A DNA stretch of 64,000 bases from Streptomyces coelicoflavus (GTDB lineage: Bacteria; Actinomycetota; Actinomycetes; Streptomycetales; Streptomycetaceae): assembly GCF_003112555.1 (NCBI RefSeq), contig NZ_BEWB01000020.1, positions 1-64,000 of the forward strand, written 5' to 3'. The position numbers were made by a program, and so were the translations under genes. Shown in pieces: positions 1 through 7,907 of the stretch. Position 1 is the first letter of the stretch, and each line of letters starts with the position of its first letter. Below the pieces are notes generated by a model. That model did not search any database, was not told where the DNA came from, and was given only the letters and a program-made list of their open reading frames with translations.

Positions 1-2
1 AG

Positions 3-1007
3 CCGGGCGTCGCTGAACGACTCATGGGTCACCCCCGGTCACTCGTGACGACCGACCAGCTCTTCGCTGACGCGTTGCACGCCCAGGAATCACTCGCCCT
101 TCGCTCCGACATGGTGCTCGCCTGGGACGAGGGCGACGCCCGCCCGGCCGTCCGTATCGCCTCAGCCGAGCGCCTCGCCCGGATGCGAACCACCTCGTCG
201 CGACTCGTCGAGGTAGTTCGGGCAATGCCTCGCGTGCCACGGCCAGAACTACGTAGCCTCCGGCAACTGCCCGTCCGCGGGAACAACACGCAGTGGCTGA
301 CGGCCCTCGACCACGCCAAGGAGCACGGTCTCATCCTGTGGTGTGACGACCGGGTCCTGCGGGCCGTCGCGCGGTCCGAAGGAGTGGCCACCTTCGGCAC
401 TCTCACGCTCCTCGACGCCCGCGTCGACGCGGGCCTGACCACGCCCGAGGAAGCCCTGCTGACCAAGGCCGAGCTACTGCGGAACCACTACGTCGACATC
501 CCCTTCTCCGCCGACCTCTACCACGCCGCCGCGCTGGCCGACGGTTGGCAGGCCGGAGCCGTCTCCGTGGCCCTCTCCCGTCCCTCCGCCTGGGCTGATG
601 CGAAGGCAACCGCTGCCTTCGCACTCAACGCCGCCTCCCGCGCCGTTGGTGCTCTGCCGCACGAGGCCGCAGACTGGATCAGCGCCGCGTACGACGGTCT
701 TCACCGAGCCACGCCGATCGCGCACCGGCGGCGCAACCTCCAAGCGTTCTCGCTGCAGGTCCTCTTGCAGCCCTGGATCTCGTCGTCCACCCTCCCCTTC
801 GCATGGGCGGGGCTGCGCGCCGGTGCGGAAGCCGGAAGCGACAGCGATGCTGTTCTGGAAGCAGCACTCACCCTCTACCACCGTGCCCTAGCCGAGGAAT
901 TGCCCCCCCTTGTTGCCGCCGGCACCTTGACGGCCATGTTCGTCCACGCCGATGAGGTGGACCGCGCCATGGCGGCCCGCGTCGTGCTGACCTCTCCCGA
1001 GTACTGA
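3..1007 (+). CDS. PIN-like domain protein, C-terminal part (5' end outside window)
   Basis: The reading frame is already open at the left edge, so the true start lies outside the window and the ATG at 24 need not be the start. Around residues 96-130 (counted from that ATG) the stretch HGLILWCDDRVLRAVARSEG followed by FGTLTLL resembles the C-terminal half of PIN-like nuclease domains at the end of long actinobacterial TPR-type conflict or stress proteins. The rest is Ala/Leu-rich and probably helical. RNA cleavage as a function is inferred from this resemblance only; substrate unknown. It is the last intact-looking gene before a scar-like stretch. Confidence 0.55.
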   Translation, partial: PGVAERLMGHPRSLVTTDQLFADALHAQESLALRSDMVLAWDEGDARPAVRIASAERLARMRTTSSRLVEVVRAMPRVPRPELRSLRQLPVRGNNTQWLTALDHAKEHGLILWCDDRVLRAVARSEGVATFGTLTLLDARVDAGLTTPEEALLTKAELLRNHYVDIPFSADLYHAAALADGWQAGAVSVALSRPSAWADAKATAAFALNAASRAVGALPHEAADWISAAYDGLHRATPIAHRRRNLQAFSLQVLLQPWISSSTLPFAWAGLRAGAEAGSDSDAVLEAALTLYHRALAEELPPLVAAGTLTAMFVHADEVDRAMAARVVLTSPEY

Positions 1008-1626
1008 GCCCGCAGCCCTCGGCTATAGGCCGCTCCATCAACTCCTGTGCCTTCGCTCGCCTGGCTCGCGCGACAGGCCACTCGTCCCCAGGGCGCGCGA
1101 GGATCGACCGGCACCGTCGGCCGAGGAGTTGGCATCGACCATCAGGACCATCCCGCAAGGCATCATGAGCGCCCGGCGTTCGACAACCAGGTTCCACACT
1201 CTCGTGGCAAAGGAGACAGCCGACGAGCGCGTACTGCCGTATAGAGCCGAAAGACACCGTCGGCAGTGGGATCCCTCTGGGACTTTTCTGGGACTTCTAG
1301 CCCCATCAAACGGCACGATCGTGAAAGAACCGAAAGACCATTCGCGCAGGTCATCGGCCATTGTGCACCCATCACGGCAGGTCACGGCGCTCGCTGGTCT
1401 CTTCCGGGACATCTGATCAGCACGACTCAGTAGGTCTGCGCTCAGCGTCGCCTGCCCTCGGCGCCCCATCGATACTCGCCACCTTGTCGGGGTCTGACCT
1501 GCCCAACAAGGCTCCTGACACACCATCAGGACGAGCGTCAAATGAGCGTCACGGGCGTCATTTCAGCGTCAAGATATCGCCCGTAACGCCCACACCGCAC
1601 ATAATGCGCACACGCAAAACCGCAGT
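1008..1626. other. Intergenic stretch with short direct repeats, no convincing gene
   Basis: No frame here reads like a Streptomyces protein. It holds two copies of TGGGACTT 11 bp apart (1278-1285, 1289-1296) and an 18-bp sequence, TTCGCGCAGGTCATCGGC (1341-1358), that recurs with 15/18 matches at 2271-2288. It also holds four phased GCGTCA repeats (1535-1571). Short phased direct repeats are typical of recombinase arm sites or operators. I read the stretch as a remnant of a mobile element, without proof. Confidence 0.4.
1535..1571. repeat. Four phased GCGTCA direct repeats
   Basis: GCGTCA starts at 1535, 1546, 1555 and 1566, so the copies are spaced 11, 9 and 11 bp, close to one helical turn each. 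That places them on one face of the DNA and suggests binding of a multimeric protein. They lie about 60 bp past the 3' end of the minus-strand hypothetical gene at 1627-2004. Confidence 0.45.
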
Positions 1627-2004
1627 TCAGGAGCCCTTTACGGCCGGTTCGAGGATCGCGACGCACTCCACATGATGGGTCATCGGAATCACATGGAGCC
1701 GATCAGCAAACCTCCTCTGCGCATCACGATCCTCCCGGACTTTCCGGTCCGTAGGGACTCCACCCCTCAGGTGAGCCTTGAGCTCGTCTGGCGTCGCTCC
1801 CCTGGGAGTGGGCATCCCTTGAAACCGGTTCAAGGGGTCGATCGACCTCGCGAATACGCATGCCCACTCCAACCCGCGTCTGGCCGATTCCAGAATCGGC
1901 TCCTCCAGGGCGCCACCCAGTTCGACAAGGCGACGATCCAGAGCGTCGCAATAGGCACCGAGTACGGCAACCTCTTGCCAGCGTCCCACCTGTTCACGAA
2001 GCAC
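1627..2004 (-). CDS. Hypothetical helical protein, possibly truncated
   Basis: A GTG at 2004 begins 125 codons that read like protein: an amphipathic helical N-terminus, then a segment with LEWACVFARSIDPLNRFQG and MPTPRGATPDEL. That pattern reminds me of small hypothetical proteins common around Streptomyces mobile DNA. Upstream in frame only 13 codons precede a stop and contain no good start, so the gene may have lost its 5' end. Codon third positions are less G+C-rich than in neighbouring host genes, which fits acquired DNA. No function can be assigned. Confidence 0.4.
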   Translation of the reverse strand: MLREQVGRWQEVAVLGAYCDALDRRLVELGGALEEPILESARRGLEWACVFARSIDPLNRFQGMPTPRGATPDELKAHLRGGVPTDRKVREDRDAQRRFADRLHVIPMTHHVECVAILEPAVKGS

Positions 2005-2270
2005 CTCTGCGAGTTGATCCCGAACGGCTCGCTTCTTTCGTCGTCATCGGGGTCGGGGAGACTCACACAACAGTGATGACCGTCTCAGAGCGCCTCAGCC
2101 CCTTGGTGGTCACTGATCGTGTCCACCGCAGAGGTGGCCTTCACCTCGTCGCCGCAGGTGAACTCGGCTTTCCGTGGGGAGAATCTGGGGAGTATCCGCG
2201 CCGCTGGGGAGCGCATGGGGAGGACCGGTGACATAACGCAGCACGAATCTGAAACGCCGTGAAAGACGCA

Positions 2271-2316
2271 TCCGCACAGGTCAGCGGCTGATGCGGCGGC
2301 ATCAACGCAGGTCAGC
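2271..2316. repeat. AGGTCAG repeats flanking a hairpin at the edge of a broken gene
   Basis: Two AGGTCAG copies (2278-2284 and 2309-2315) flank the inverted repeat TGATGC-N4-GCATCA (2289-2304). The right copy overlaps the point where gamma-glutamyltransferase homology stops. The 18 bp at 2271-2288 repeat those at 1341-1358 imperfectly. An 11-mer, CGCAGGTCAGC (2306-2316), recurs at the prophage junction (24615-24625). A recombination-site origin is an inference. Confidence 0.35.
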
Positions 2317-2380
2317 CCCACTCCGTGGACAACTCCATGCCGAAGGTGCCCTGGAGGGTGGGGCGGGTGGTGAACTGCAT
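2312..2380 (-). pseudogene. Gamma-glutamyltransferase, 5' fragment of 22 codons
   Basis: From an ATG at 2380, preceded by GAGGT, the fragment reads MQFTTRPTLQGTFGMELST and then EWG and a stop. The segment FTTRPTLQGTFGM followed by S-T-x-W matches, from memory, the start of actinobacterial gamma-glutamyltransferases (about 600 residues), whose next residues continue into the first helix. Everything after the Trp is missing and is replaced by the repeat-rich stretch at lower coordinates. The gene therefore appears broken by insertion or deletion right after codon 21. The promoter and ribosome site side is still present. Confidence 0.6.
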
Positions 2381-2408
2381 GCCTGACCTCGGTGTTCCTG
2401 TACGTCGA

Positions 2409-2437
2409 CGGGCCCGTGCGACAGCGGCACGGGCCCG
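2409..2437. terminator. Hairpin, 11-bp stem
   Basis: CGGGCCCGTGC (2409-2419) pairs perfectly with GCACGGGCCCG (2427-2437) across a 7-nt loop. It sits between the EF-hand gene and the gamma-glutamyltransferase fragment and could end minus-strand transcription, as a second barrier after the hairpin at 2533. Confidence 0.45.
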
Positions 2438-2532
2438 CGGGTCGGGCTGCCGGCGTCGGCCGCTGCCGCAGGCAGCGTAGATCCGCGCCACCGGCCGACG
2501 CCACCCTCCTCATCAGGTCGAACGCGTTTCCC

Positions 2533-2557
2533 GGGCAGACGGTGAGACCGTCTGCCC
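2533..2557 (-). terminator. Terminator hairpin of the EF-hand gene
   Basis: GGGCAGACGGT (2533-2543) pairs perfectly with ACCGTCTGCCC (2547-2557) across a 3-nt loop. It begins 8 bases past the EF-hand stop codon. There is no U-run, as usual in Streptomyces. Confidence 0.75.
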
Positions 2558-2564
2558 CGGCTCG

Positions 2565-3098
2565 TCAGGCCCGTGGGACCAGGTGGTCGCCGGCGATTCC
2601 GGACTTCTCGGGGCGGTAGTAGTCCCTGATGGCGTCGGCCCAGGTGGACACCCGCACGCGGTCCTCCCCGTCGGGGCCGAAGGCCTCGAAGAGGGCCTCG
2701 ATGTTGGGCCGTGCGAAGCCGATCGCGATCATCAGCGCGACGAACTCGGGGCGGGCGACGAAACCGTCGCCGTCCGGATCGCCCATCGCCGCGAGGGCTT
2801 CGGCGAACTCGTCGACGGCGGCGTCGAACCGCTGCGGGTTGAGGACGACGGAGGTGAACTCCTCGGGGCTGACCCGGCCGTCGCCGTTGGCGTCCAGCTC
2901 GGTCAGGAGCGTCTCACCGTAGCGGCGGAAGGCGCCGGCCATCCTTTCCTTGACGGCCTCCCGCGCGGCCGGCACGGAAGCCACCACGCGGTTGCTCATC
3001 AGGTCGAAGTCCGCGCGTTCCAGGTAGCCGTTGCCGTCGGCGTCGAAGAGGGAGAAGACCAGCTCGATGCGGTCCGTCGCCTCGGTGGTGGGCACCAT
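2565..3098 (-). CDS. EF-hand calcium-binding protein, calerythrin-like
   Basis: A 177-residue acidic protein with the spacing of a four-EF-hand sarcoplasmic or calerythrin-type protein. Three loops look functional: DADGNGYLERAD near residue 20, DANGDGRVSPEE near 68 and DPDGDGFVARPE near 108. Each has Asp at 1, 3 and 5 and an acidic residue at 12. The fourth (around GPDGEDRVRVST) has lost the first Asp and is probably inactive. There is no signal peptide, so a cytoplasmic Ca2+ buffer or sensor is likely; the family role is not settled. The ATG at 3098 follows an AAAGGCAGGG ribosome site. It is a single gene with its own terminator and a 171-bp gap upstream. Confidence 0.9.
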   Translation of the reverse strand: MVPTTEATDRIELVFSLFDADGNGYLERADFDLMSNRVVASVPAAREAVKERMAGAFRRYGETLLTELDANGDGRVSPEEFTSVVLNPQRFDAAVDEFAEALAAMGDPDGDGFVARPEFVALMIAIGFARPNIEALFEAFGPDGEDRVRVSTWADAIRDYYRPEKSGIAGDHLVPRA

Positions 3099-3269
3099 GG
3101 TGCACCCTGCCTTTCGTGGTGGGGCGTTGCCGTCAGAAGGCGCCGGGGAGCTGCCCCCGGCGGCCGACCCAACTATCCGGTCGTCCCGACCGGTTCGCCG
3201 GGAAACAACGGTCCTTCACACACGAACGGGGGGAAACCGTGGTTCCGTGCATGAAACGGGCCGGGCCGC

Positions 3270-4181
3270 TCACGCCGGTCCCGTCCTGTCCGCGAACACC
3301 CAGCGGTTGCCGGCCAGGGCGTCGTTCTCCTCGGGCAGCGGGCCGCGTCCGTGCCGGTGGGTGAAGTCGAAGGGGGTGTGGACCGACGTGGTCCAGCCCC
3401 TGCCCGTCAGACGGGCCGCGGAATCGGGCCGCGGCTCCAGGCTGAACAGGCCGAGCAGGTCGATGCCGAGTTGCCGGCGCGTGGACGTGTACAGCGGGCT
3501 GTCGCGGTACGCCGTCAGGTCCTTCTCGAGCTTGACCTCGTACGCCAGGGCGCTGCCGGGCGCACTCAGCCGGTCGACCGTGTCGATGAGCGCGGTCTCG
3601 GCGGCGCGGGGCAGGTAGAACAGCAGGCCTTCGACCAGCCACACGGTGGGGGTCGCGGGGTCGAAGCCGGCGGCCGTCAGCGCGCCGGCCCAGTCGGCTC
3701 GCAGGTCGACCCCGACCGGCACGCGCACCGCCCCGGGTTCGGCCGACAGGGCGTCGAGGACCTGGTGCTTGTACGCGAGGACTCCGTCCCTGTCGATCTC
3801 GAAGATCACGCAGTCGCAGGGCCAGTCGAGCCGGAACGCCCGCGCGTCCAGCCCGGCTCCCAGCAGCACCGCCTGACGGATGCCCGCCGCCCGGACCGAC
3901 CGGAGCAGGAAGTCGTCGAGAACCCGGGTGCGCAGCCCGAAGTAGCGGGCGAAGCGCCCCCAGAGGGGGTTCGTGTCCCCGCCCGGAGCCTGCTCCAGGC
4001 GGACCGGCCAGTGCGCGGACGCCTGGGCGCCCAGCACGAAGTGCTCCGCGTAGACGTCCTGGGCGAGGCTGTCGGGACGGTGCGTCTCGATCGCCCGCGC
4101 GGCGGCGACCAGGAGGGCCGTCAGCCCCACTCCCCCCTCCACGCCGTCCGTACCGGTGCTGAGCGGTGCCGTGTCGGCCAT
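3270..4181 (-). CDS. SAM-dependent O-methyltransferase, leucine carboxyl methyltransferase family
   Basis: This 303-residue protein has the layout of the actinobacterial TIGR00027 / LCM-type methyltransferases. The SAM-binding motif LGAGLDARAFRL lies near residue 109, an acidic strand FEIDRDGVLAYK follows, and WLVEGLLFYLP is the later conserved strand. Family members methylate carboxyl or hydroxyl groups of small molecules, but most are uncharacterised. GGAGAAGG precedes the ATG at 4181. It lies 79 bp after the alcohol dehydrogenase and is probably the last gene of the furan-type operon, where it could cap a carboxylate or hydroxyl (inference). Confidence 0.85.
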   Translation of the reverse strand: MADTAPLSTGTDGVEGGVGLTALLVAAARAIETHRPDSLAQDVYAEHFVLGAQASAHWPVRLEQAPGGDTNPLWGRFARYFGLRTRVLDDFLLRSVRAAGIRQAVLLGAGLDARAFRLDWPCDCVIFEIDRDGVLAYKHQVLDALSAEPGAVRVPVGVDLRADWAGALTAAGFDPATPTVWLVEGLLFYLPRAAETALIDTVDRLSAPGSALAYEVKLEKDLTAYRDSPLYTSTRRQLGIDLLGLFSLEPRPDSAARLTGRGWTTSVHTPFDFTHRHGRGPLPEENDALAGNRWVFADRTGPA

Positions 4182-4260
4182 GCCTTCTCCCTGGTGGGGT
4201 CGTGTGGGTCGGGCGTCCGCCGGAGGCGCCGGCCCGAACGGGCGGCGGTGCGCGGCGTGT

Positions 4261-5364
4261 TCAGTGCCGCCGGCCGTCCGGGACCAGGACGGGTTTGACG
4301 ACGCGACCCGTGTCGCAGTCGTGCTCGGCCTTGTTGATGTCGGCGAGCGGGTAGGTACGGATCAGCTGGTCGAAGGGGAAGAGCCCGGCCTGCCAGAGCG
4401 CGGTGAGCCGGGGGATCAGCAGTCCGGGGACGGCGTCGCCCTCGCAGATGTGGGAGATCGTGCGCCCGCGGTCCAGCGTTCCCGTCTCGAGCGGCAGCGT
4501 GTCGTGGAGCCGTGCCACGAGGCCGAGGCGGCCGGTCGGGCGCAGCGACCGGAGCGCGTCGTTGATCAGCGCGGCGGACCCCGTGGTGTCCAGCGCGTAC
4601 GTCACTCCTCCGCCGGTCAGCCGCCGGATGCGGTCGGCCGGGCCGGGCGGAGCGGCGAGGACCGGCAGGGCGTGGAGCCGCTCGGCGAGGGCCAGCCGCC
4701 CCGGATGCCGGTCCACGGCCACGGTCACCGCTCCGGCGGCGTGGGCGGCCATCACCGCGGCCAGGCCCACCGCGCCCGCGCCGAAGACGGCGAGGGTGTC
4801 GCCGGGGCCGACGCCGAAGGAGTTGAAGACCGCACCGGCGCCGGTGAGGAAGCCGCAGCCGAGCGGTCCGAGCAGTTCCAGGGGCAGTGCGGGATCGACC
4901 CGGACGGCGTTGCGGGCGGGGACCAGCGCGTACTCGGCGAACGAGGACTGCCCGAACCAGCGGGGGGCCAGGGCGGCCCCGGCCCCGTCGGTGAACCGTG
5001 CGGCGTGCTCCCGGCGCCCCCCGAACAGGTTCAGTGCGGCGAAGGAGTCGCAGTAGGCGGGGGCCGCGCCCAGGCAGTTGCGGCAGTGCCCGCAGGAGTC
5101 GAAGCTCAGCACCACGTGGTCGCCGACGCCCAGACCGGTGCCCGTTCCTCCCGTCTCCACCACGACTCCGGAGCCCTCGTGGCCGAGGACCGCCGGCAGG
5201 GGGGAGCGGCCCGCCGACCGCCGCACCGCGAGGTCGGTCCGGCACATCCCGCAGCCCGCGATCCGGACCAGGACCTCCCCCTCGGCCGGCCCCTCCGCCA
5301 GCACCACCTCCTCCACGGTGAACGGATCCTCGTACGCACGCAGTACCGCCGCGCCGAACCTCAC
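4261..5364 (-). CDS. Zinc-dependent alcohol dehydrogenase, aryl/benzyl-alcohol type
   Basis: A 367-residue medium-chain dehydrogenase. The catalytic zinc site is GCGMCRTD (near 37-44) with GHEGSG. The structural zinc lobe has the four cysteines of CGHCRNCLGAAPAYC. The NAD(P) fold has FGAGAVGLAAV near 195, and the C-terminal ADINKAEHD is typical of the aryl-alcohol branch. It should interconvert a ring-bound hydroxymethyl group and an aldehyde. The GTG at 5364 lies 19 bp after the aldehyde dehydrogenase stop, so the two are co-transcribed. Beside an mfnB-like gene, a hydroxymethyl- or formylfuran is a plausible substrate (inference). Confidence 0.9.
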   Translation of the reverse strand: MRFGAAVLRAYEDPFTVEEVVLAEGPAEGEVLVRIAGCGMCRTDLAVRRSAGRSPLPAVLGHEGSGVVVETGGTGTGLGVGDHVVLSFDSCGHCRNCLGAAPAYCDSFAALNLFGGRREHAARFTDGAGAALAPRWFGQSSFAEYALVPARNAVRVDPALPLELLGPLGCGFLTGAGAVFNSFGVGPGDTLAVFGAGAVGLAAVMAAHAAGAVTVAVDRHPGRLALAERLHALPVLAAPPGPADRIRRLTGGGVTYALDTTGSAALINDALRSLRPTGRLGLVARLHDTLPLETGTLDRGRTISHICEGDAVPGLLIPRLTALWQAGLFPFDQLIRTYPLADINKAEHDCDTGRVVKPVLVPDGRRH

Positions 5365-5383
5365 TTCACGCCTCCTGGGGACT

Positions 5384-6793
5384 TCACGCCTCCTGCGGGC
5401 GGTGCACGACGAACGGCCGGAGATTTCCGTAGAGCCCCCACGGTCCGCCCGCGACGCCGACCCCGCTGTCCTTGGCGCCCGCGAAGGGCTGCGCCAGGGA
5501 GAGTTCGGCGTGGTGGTTGATCCACGCCGTCCCGCACTCCAGGCGGTCGGCGACGGCCGCGGCCCGGTCGAGGTCGGTCCCCCACACCGAACCGCCCAGT
5601 CCGAAGCCGGTGTCGTTGGCCGCCCGTACGGCCTCGTCGAGACGGTCGTACGGCAGGACCGGCAGGACCGGGCCGAACTGCTCCTCGGTCACCACCGGGC
5701 TGCCGGCCGGTACGTCGGTGAGGATCGTCGGGGCGAAGAAGTACCCCGGCCGGTCCAGGCGGTGTCCACCGGCGGCGGCCCGGGCGCCGTCCGCCAGGGC
5801 CCGGGCCGTGCGGCGCTCGACCCGGGCGAGTTGCGGGGCGTTGTTGACCGGCCCGATCCGCGAGAGCGGGTCGAGCCCGGATCCGACGGCGGTCGTCCTC
5901 GCCCGGTGTGCGAGCGCCTCCACCACCCGGGCGTGGAGCCGGCGGGGGGCGTAGACGCGCTTGACCGCCATGCAGACCTGGCCGCAGTTGCGGAACGCCG
6001 CCCAGAACAGCCGGTCCGCGACCTTCTCCACGTCGACGTCGTCGAGCAGGACGGCGGCGTCGTTGCCTCCCAGTTCCAGGGTGACCCGCGCGAGCGAGGC
6101 CGCCGCGCCCGCGGCGACGGCCCGTCCGGTGGCCGTCGACCCGGTGAAGGTGACATGGCGGATCCCCGGGTGCGACGCGAGACGGGCACCGAGAGGCTCC
6201 CTCCCGGTGACGATCGTCAGGACGCCCTCGGGCAGGGCACCGGCGAGGACGGACCCCAGCATCCGGGTGGCGAGGGGTGTGAACGGCGACGGTTTGAGCA
6301 CCACCGTGTTGCCCGCCGCGAGCGCCGGCGCGAACTTCGCCGACGCCAGTTGCAGCGGGAAGTTCCACGGGACGATCGCGGCGACGGGCCCGAGCGACCG
6401 CCACCGCAGCCGGCTGTGCACGGGACGGTCGTCCGCGACGGGTTGCGTCCCGATGCGCAGCTCGGCGAAGTAGCGCAGCCGGGCGGCCGTGCGGGCCACC
6501 TCGGCGTACGACTCGGTCAGCGGCTTGCCCTGTTCACGGGTGAGGAGCGGGGCGAGAGCGGCGGCGGCCCTGTCGACGGCGTCCGCCGCCTCGCGCAGCG
6601 CCCTCCTGCGGGCGGCCTGGTCCGCCCGCCAGCCGTGCCAGGCCGTGTGGGCGCGGTCGACGATCGCGTCCAGTTCCTCCGGCCGCCGGTCGGGAGCCTC
6701 GCCGAAGGTCTCGCCGGTGGCCGGATCGACGACGGTGAAGGACCCGCCCCGGTCTGCGGGATCGTGCGCGGGGTGTCCGGTCGCCAGGGACAC
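5384..6793 (-). CDS. NAD(P)-dependent aldehyde dehydrogenase
   Basis: A 469-residue cytoplasmic enzyme of normal family length. Visible signatures are the cofactor region PWNFPLQLASAKFAPALAAG, the general base in LELGGNDAAV, the catalytic Cys in FRNCGQVCMAV, and the C-terminal NDTGFGLGGSVWGTD. It oxidises an aldehyde to a carboxylate. The GTG at 6793 starts 2 bp after the stop of the mfnB-like gene, so translation is coupled. Since MfnB makes a furan aldehyde phosphate, oxidation of that formyl group is the obvious hypothesis; succinate-semialdehyde-type activity is the alternative from sequence alone. Confidence 0.92.
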   Translation of the reverse strand: MSLATGHPAHDPADRGGSFTVVDPATGETFGEAPDRRPEELDAIVDRAHTAWHGWRADQAARRRALREAADAVDRAAAALAPLLTREQGKPLTESYAEVARTAARLRYFAELRIGTQPVADDRPVHSRLRWRSLGPVAAIVPWNFPLQLASAKFAPALAAGNTVVLKPSPFTPLATRMLGSVLAGALPEGVLTIVTGREPLGARLASHPGIRHVTFTGSTATGRAVAAGAAASLARVTLELGGNDAAVLLDDVDVEKVADRLFWAAFRNCGQVCMAVKRVYAPRRLHARVVEALAHRARTTAVGSGLDPLSRIGPVNNAPQLARVERRTARALADGARAAAGGHRLDRPGYFFAPTILTDVPAGSPVVTEEQFGPVLPVLPYDRLDEAVRAANDTGFGLGGSVWGTDLDRAAAVADRLECGTAWINHHAELSLAQPFAGAKDSGVGVAGGPWGLYGNLRPFVVHRPQEA

Positions 6794-6795
6794 GA

Positions 6796-7548
6796 TCAGC
6801 CCTGCGGGGCAGCGGCCGCGTGTTCCCGGACGTGCCGGTCCATCTCCGCCCGGAAGGCCGCCACCAGGTGCGGCCGGATCCGGCCCGCGTCGCGGTCCCC
6901 TCCCTCGCAGACCGCTCCGCGCACCCCGACGATGTCCGTCCCGATGCGGGCCAGTTCACCCAGGTCGCCGCTCCTGACGCTGCCCGCCAGCGCGGCGACG
7001 AGGCCGGCGTCGTGGGCACGGCGCACGAACTCGGCGCACACGTCGGGCGGCACGTGGTCGAACAGCCGCGTCCCGTCCTTGATCGCGGTGTCGAGCATGG
7101 CGGCGTCGGAGCCCGAACGGCGCGCGATGTCGGGCAGCGCGAGCGGGTTGACACACCCGATGCGGTGGGCGTCGGCGTACCCCGACGCGACGACGAAAGC
7201 GTCCGCCCGGTGCTCCTTCACCGCCCGCACGACCCCGCGCATGACCTCGACGGCCTGTTCGGGTGTCGCGCACCCGTAGAGACCGACCTTGATGTACGTG
7301 GCCCCGGACACGGCCGCGCCGAGCGCCGCCTGGGCCACCGTGCCGGGCTTGTACGGCACGTCCCCCACGGTGGCGGAGACCGGCTTGTCGGCCGGGACCG
7401 CCGCCCTGATCTCCCTGATGACCCACGGGTAGTTGGCCCCGAGCGAGCCCTCGTCGGGCTTCTTCACGTCGACGATGTCCAGGTGCTCGGCCGCCTTCGC
7501 GCAGTCGAGGGCCTCGTCGACACCGTCCGGAGAGATGAGAAGCAGCAA
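6796..7548 (-). CDS. mfnB: (5-formylfuran-3-yl)methyl phosphate synthase-like protein (MfnB family)
   Basis: MfnB condenses two glyceraldehyde-3-phosphates into 4-(hydroxymethyl)-2-furaldehyde phosphate, the first step to the furan of methanofuran. The 250 residues keep the family hallmarks: LLISPDG at the N-terminus, [20 protein letters not shown] with the Schiff-base Lys (Lys29 here, matching Lys27 of the archaeal enzyme), [21 protein letters not shown] and [14 protein letters not shown] chose the TTG at 7548 because it matches the family start and follows GGGGAAGGA; longer frames up to 7746 are unsupported. It is the first gene of an operon with aldehyde dehydrogenase, alcohol dehydrogenase and methyltransferase. 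The aminotransferase (MfnC) of the methanofuran route is absent. Confidence 0.85.
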   Translation of the reverse strand: MLLLISPDGVDEALDCAKAAEHLDIVDVKKPDEGSLGANYPWVIREIRAAVPADKPVSATVGDVPYKPGTVAQAALGAAVSGATYIKVGLYGCATPEQAVEVMRGVVRAVKEHRADAFVVASGYADAHRIGCVNPLALPDIARRSGSDAAMLDTAIKDGTRLFDHVPPDVCAEFVRRAHDAGLVAALAGSVRSGDLGELARIGTDIVGVRGAVCEGGDRDAGRIRPHLVAAFRAEMDRHVREHAAAAPQG

Positions 7549-7880
7549 GGTTGGGTCCTTCCCCGGCACACTCCACCTGCCCCGGAGGGGGCAGAGGTGC
7601 GGATTCGCCTGGCTCACATGCGGTCCGCACATCATTTCCCCGGGCGTCGTCCCCCGGCAGGGCGCGCGGAGTGACGAAAGGGTCGTAGCCGCGAGCGGCC
7701 CGCGCCCTGGACAACGCGCCCTCTGCGCTGGATCCCGCGCGCGCAATGGCGCCGTCGACCTACGATCCGCCGCTCTCGGCCGGGTGAACCTCTGTACGAA
7801 CTCCGTTTCCCCGTTGTATGACTTCTCCCTATGTGATGGCGGAGGCGTTCACCTCGGAGCGCTTGCTTCGATTGCCGCTT
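7549..7880. other. Divergent promoter region between the furan operon and the GH92 gene
   Basis: No gene is evident. Within the minus-strand leader of mfnB a hairpin can form from CACCTGCCCC (7574-7583) and GGGGCAG-A-GGTG (7588-7599, one bulge), 26-51 nt before the start. It could act on translation or readthrough. The rest should carry both divergent promoters, but I cannot pick hexamers with confidence. Confidence 0.4.
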
Positions 7881-7892
7881 GACAACGTTGTC
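7881..7892 (+). promoter_or_regulatory. LacI-type palindromic operator GACAACGTTGTC
   Basis: This perfect 12-bp palindrome with a central CG is typical of LacI-family sugar repressors. It lies 16 bp upstream of the GTG start of the secreted mannosidase and overlaps a TTGACA (7879-7884). A repressor here would block the promoter or the ribosome site region. Its position also argues that translation starts downstream, not at 7818. The regulator gene is not in the window. Confidence 0.55.
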
Positions 7893-7907
7893 CTACCGGA
7901 AGGGTCC

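Noticed and set aside
1038-1541. 167-codon minus-strand frame in the scar region
   Set aside because: Composition is not protein-like, there is no ribosome site, and the segment is crossed by short repeats.
1816-1836. Inverted repeat CCCTTGAA-N5-TTCAAGGG
   Set aside because: It lies inside the hypothetical gene at 1627-2004 and has no associated start or stop; probably coincidental.
2085-2513. 142-codon minus-strand frame over the gamma-glutamyltransferase fragment
   Set aside because: It is out of frame with the recognisable FTTRPTLQGTFGM start and reads as a Cys/Arg/Pro-rich shadow.
5078-7279. 733-codon plus-strand frame over the dehydrogenase genes
   Set aside because: It lacks any recognisable motif and lies opposite three convincing enzymes.
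7818-7907. Earlier ATG at 7818 as start of the GH92-PAP2 gene
   Set aside because: The extra 30 residues precede the signal peptide, and the DNA contains a perfect LacI-type operator and a TTGACA, so it is promoter sequence.
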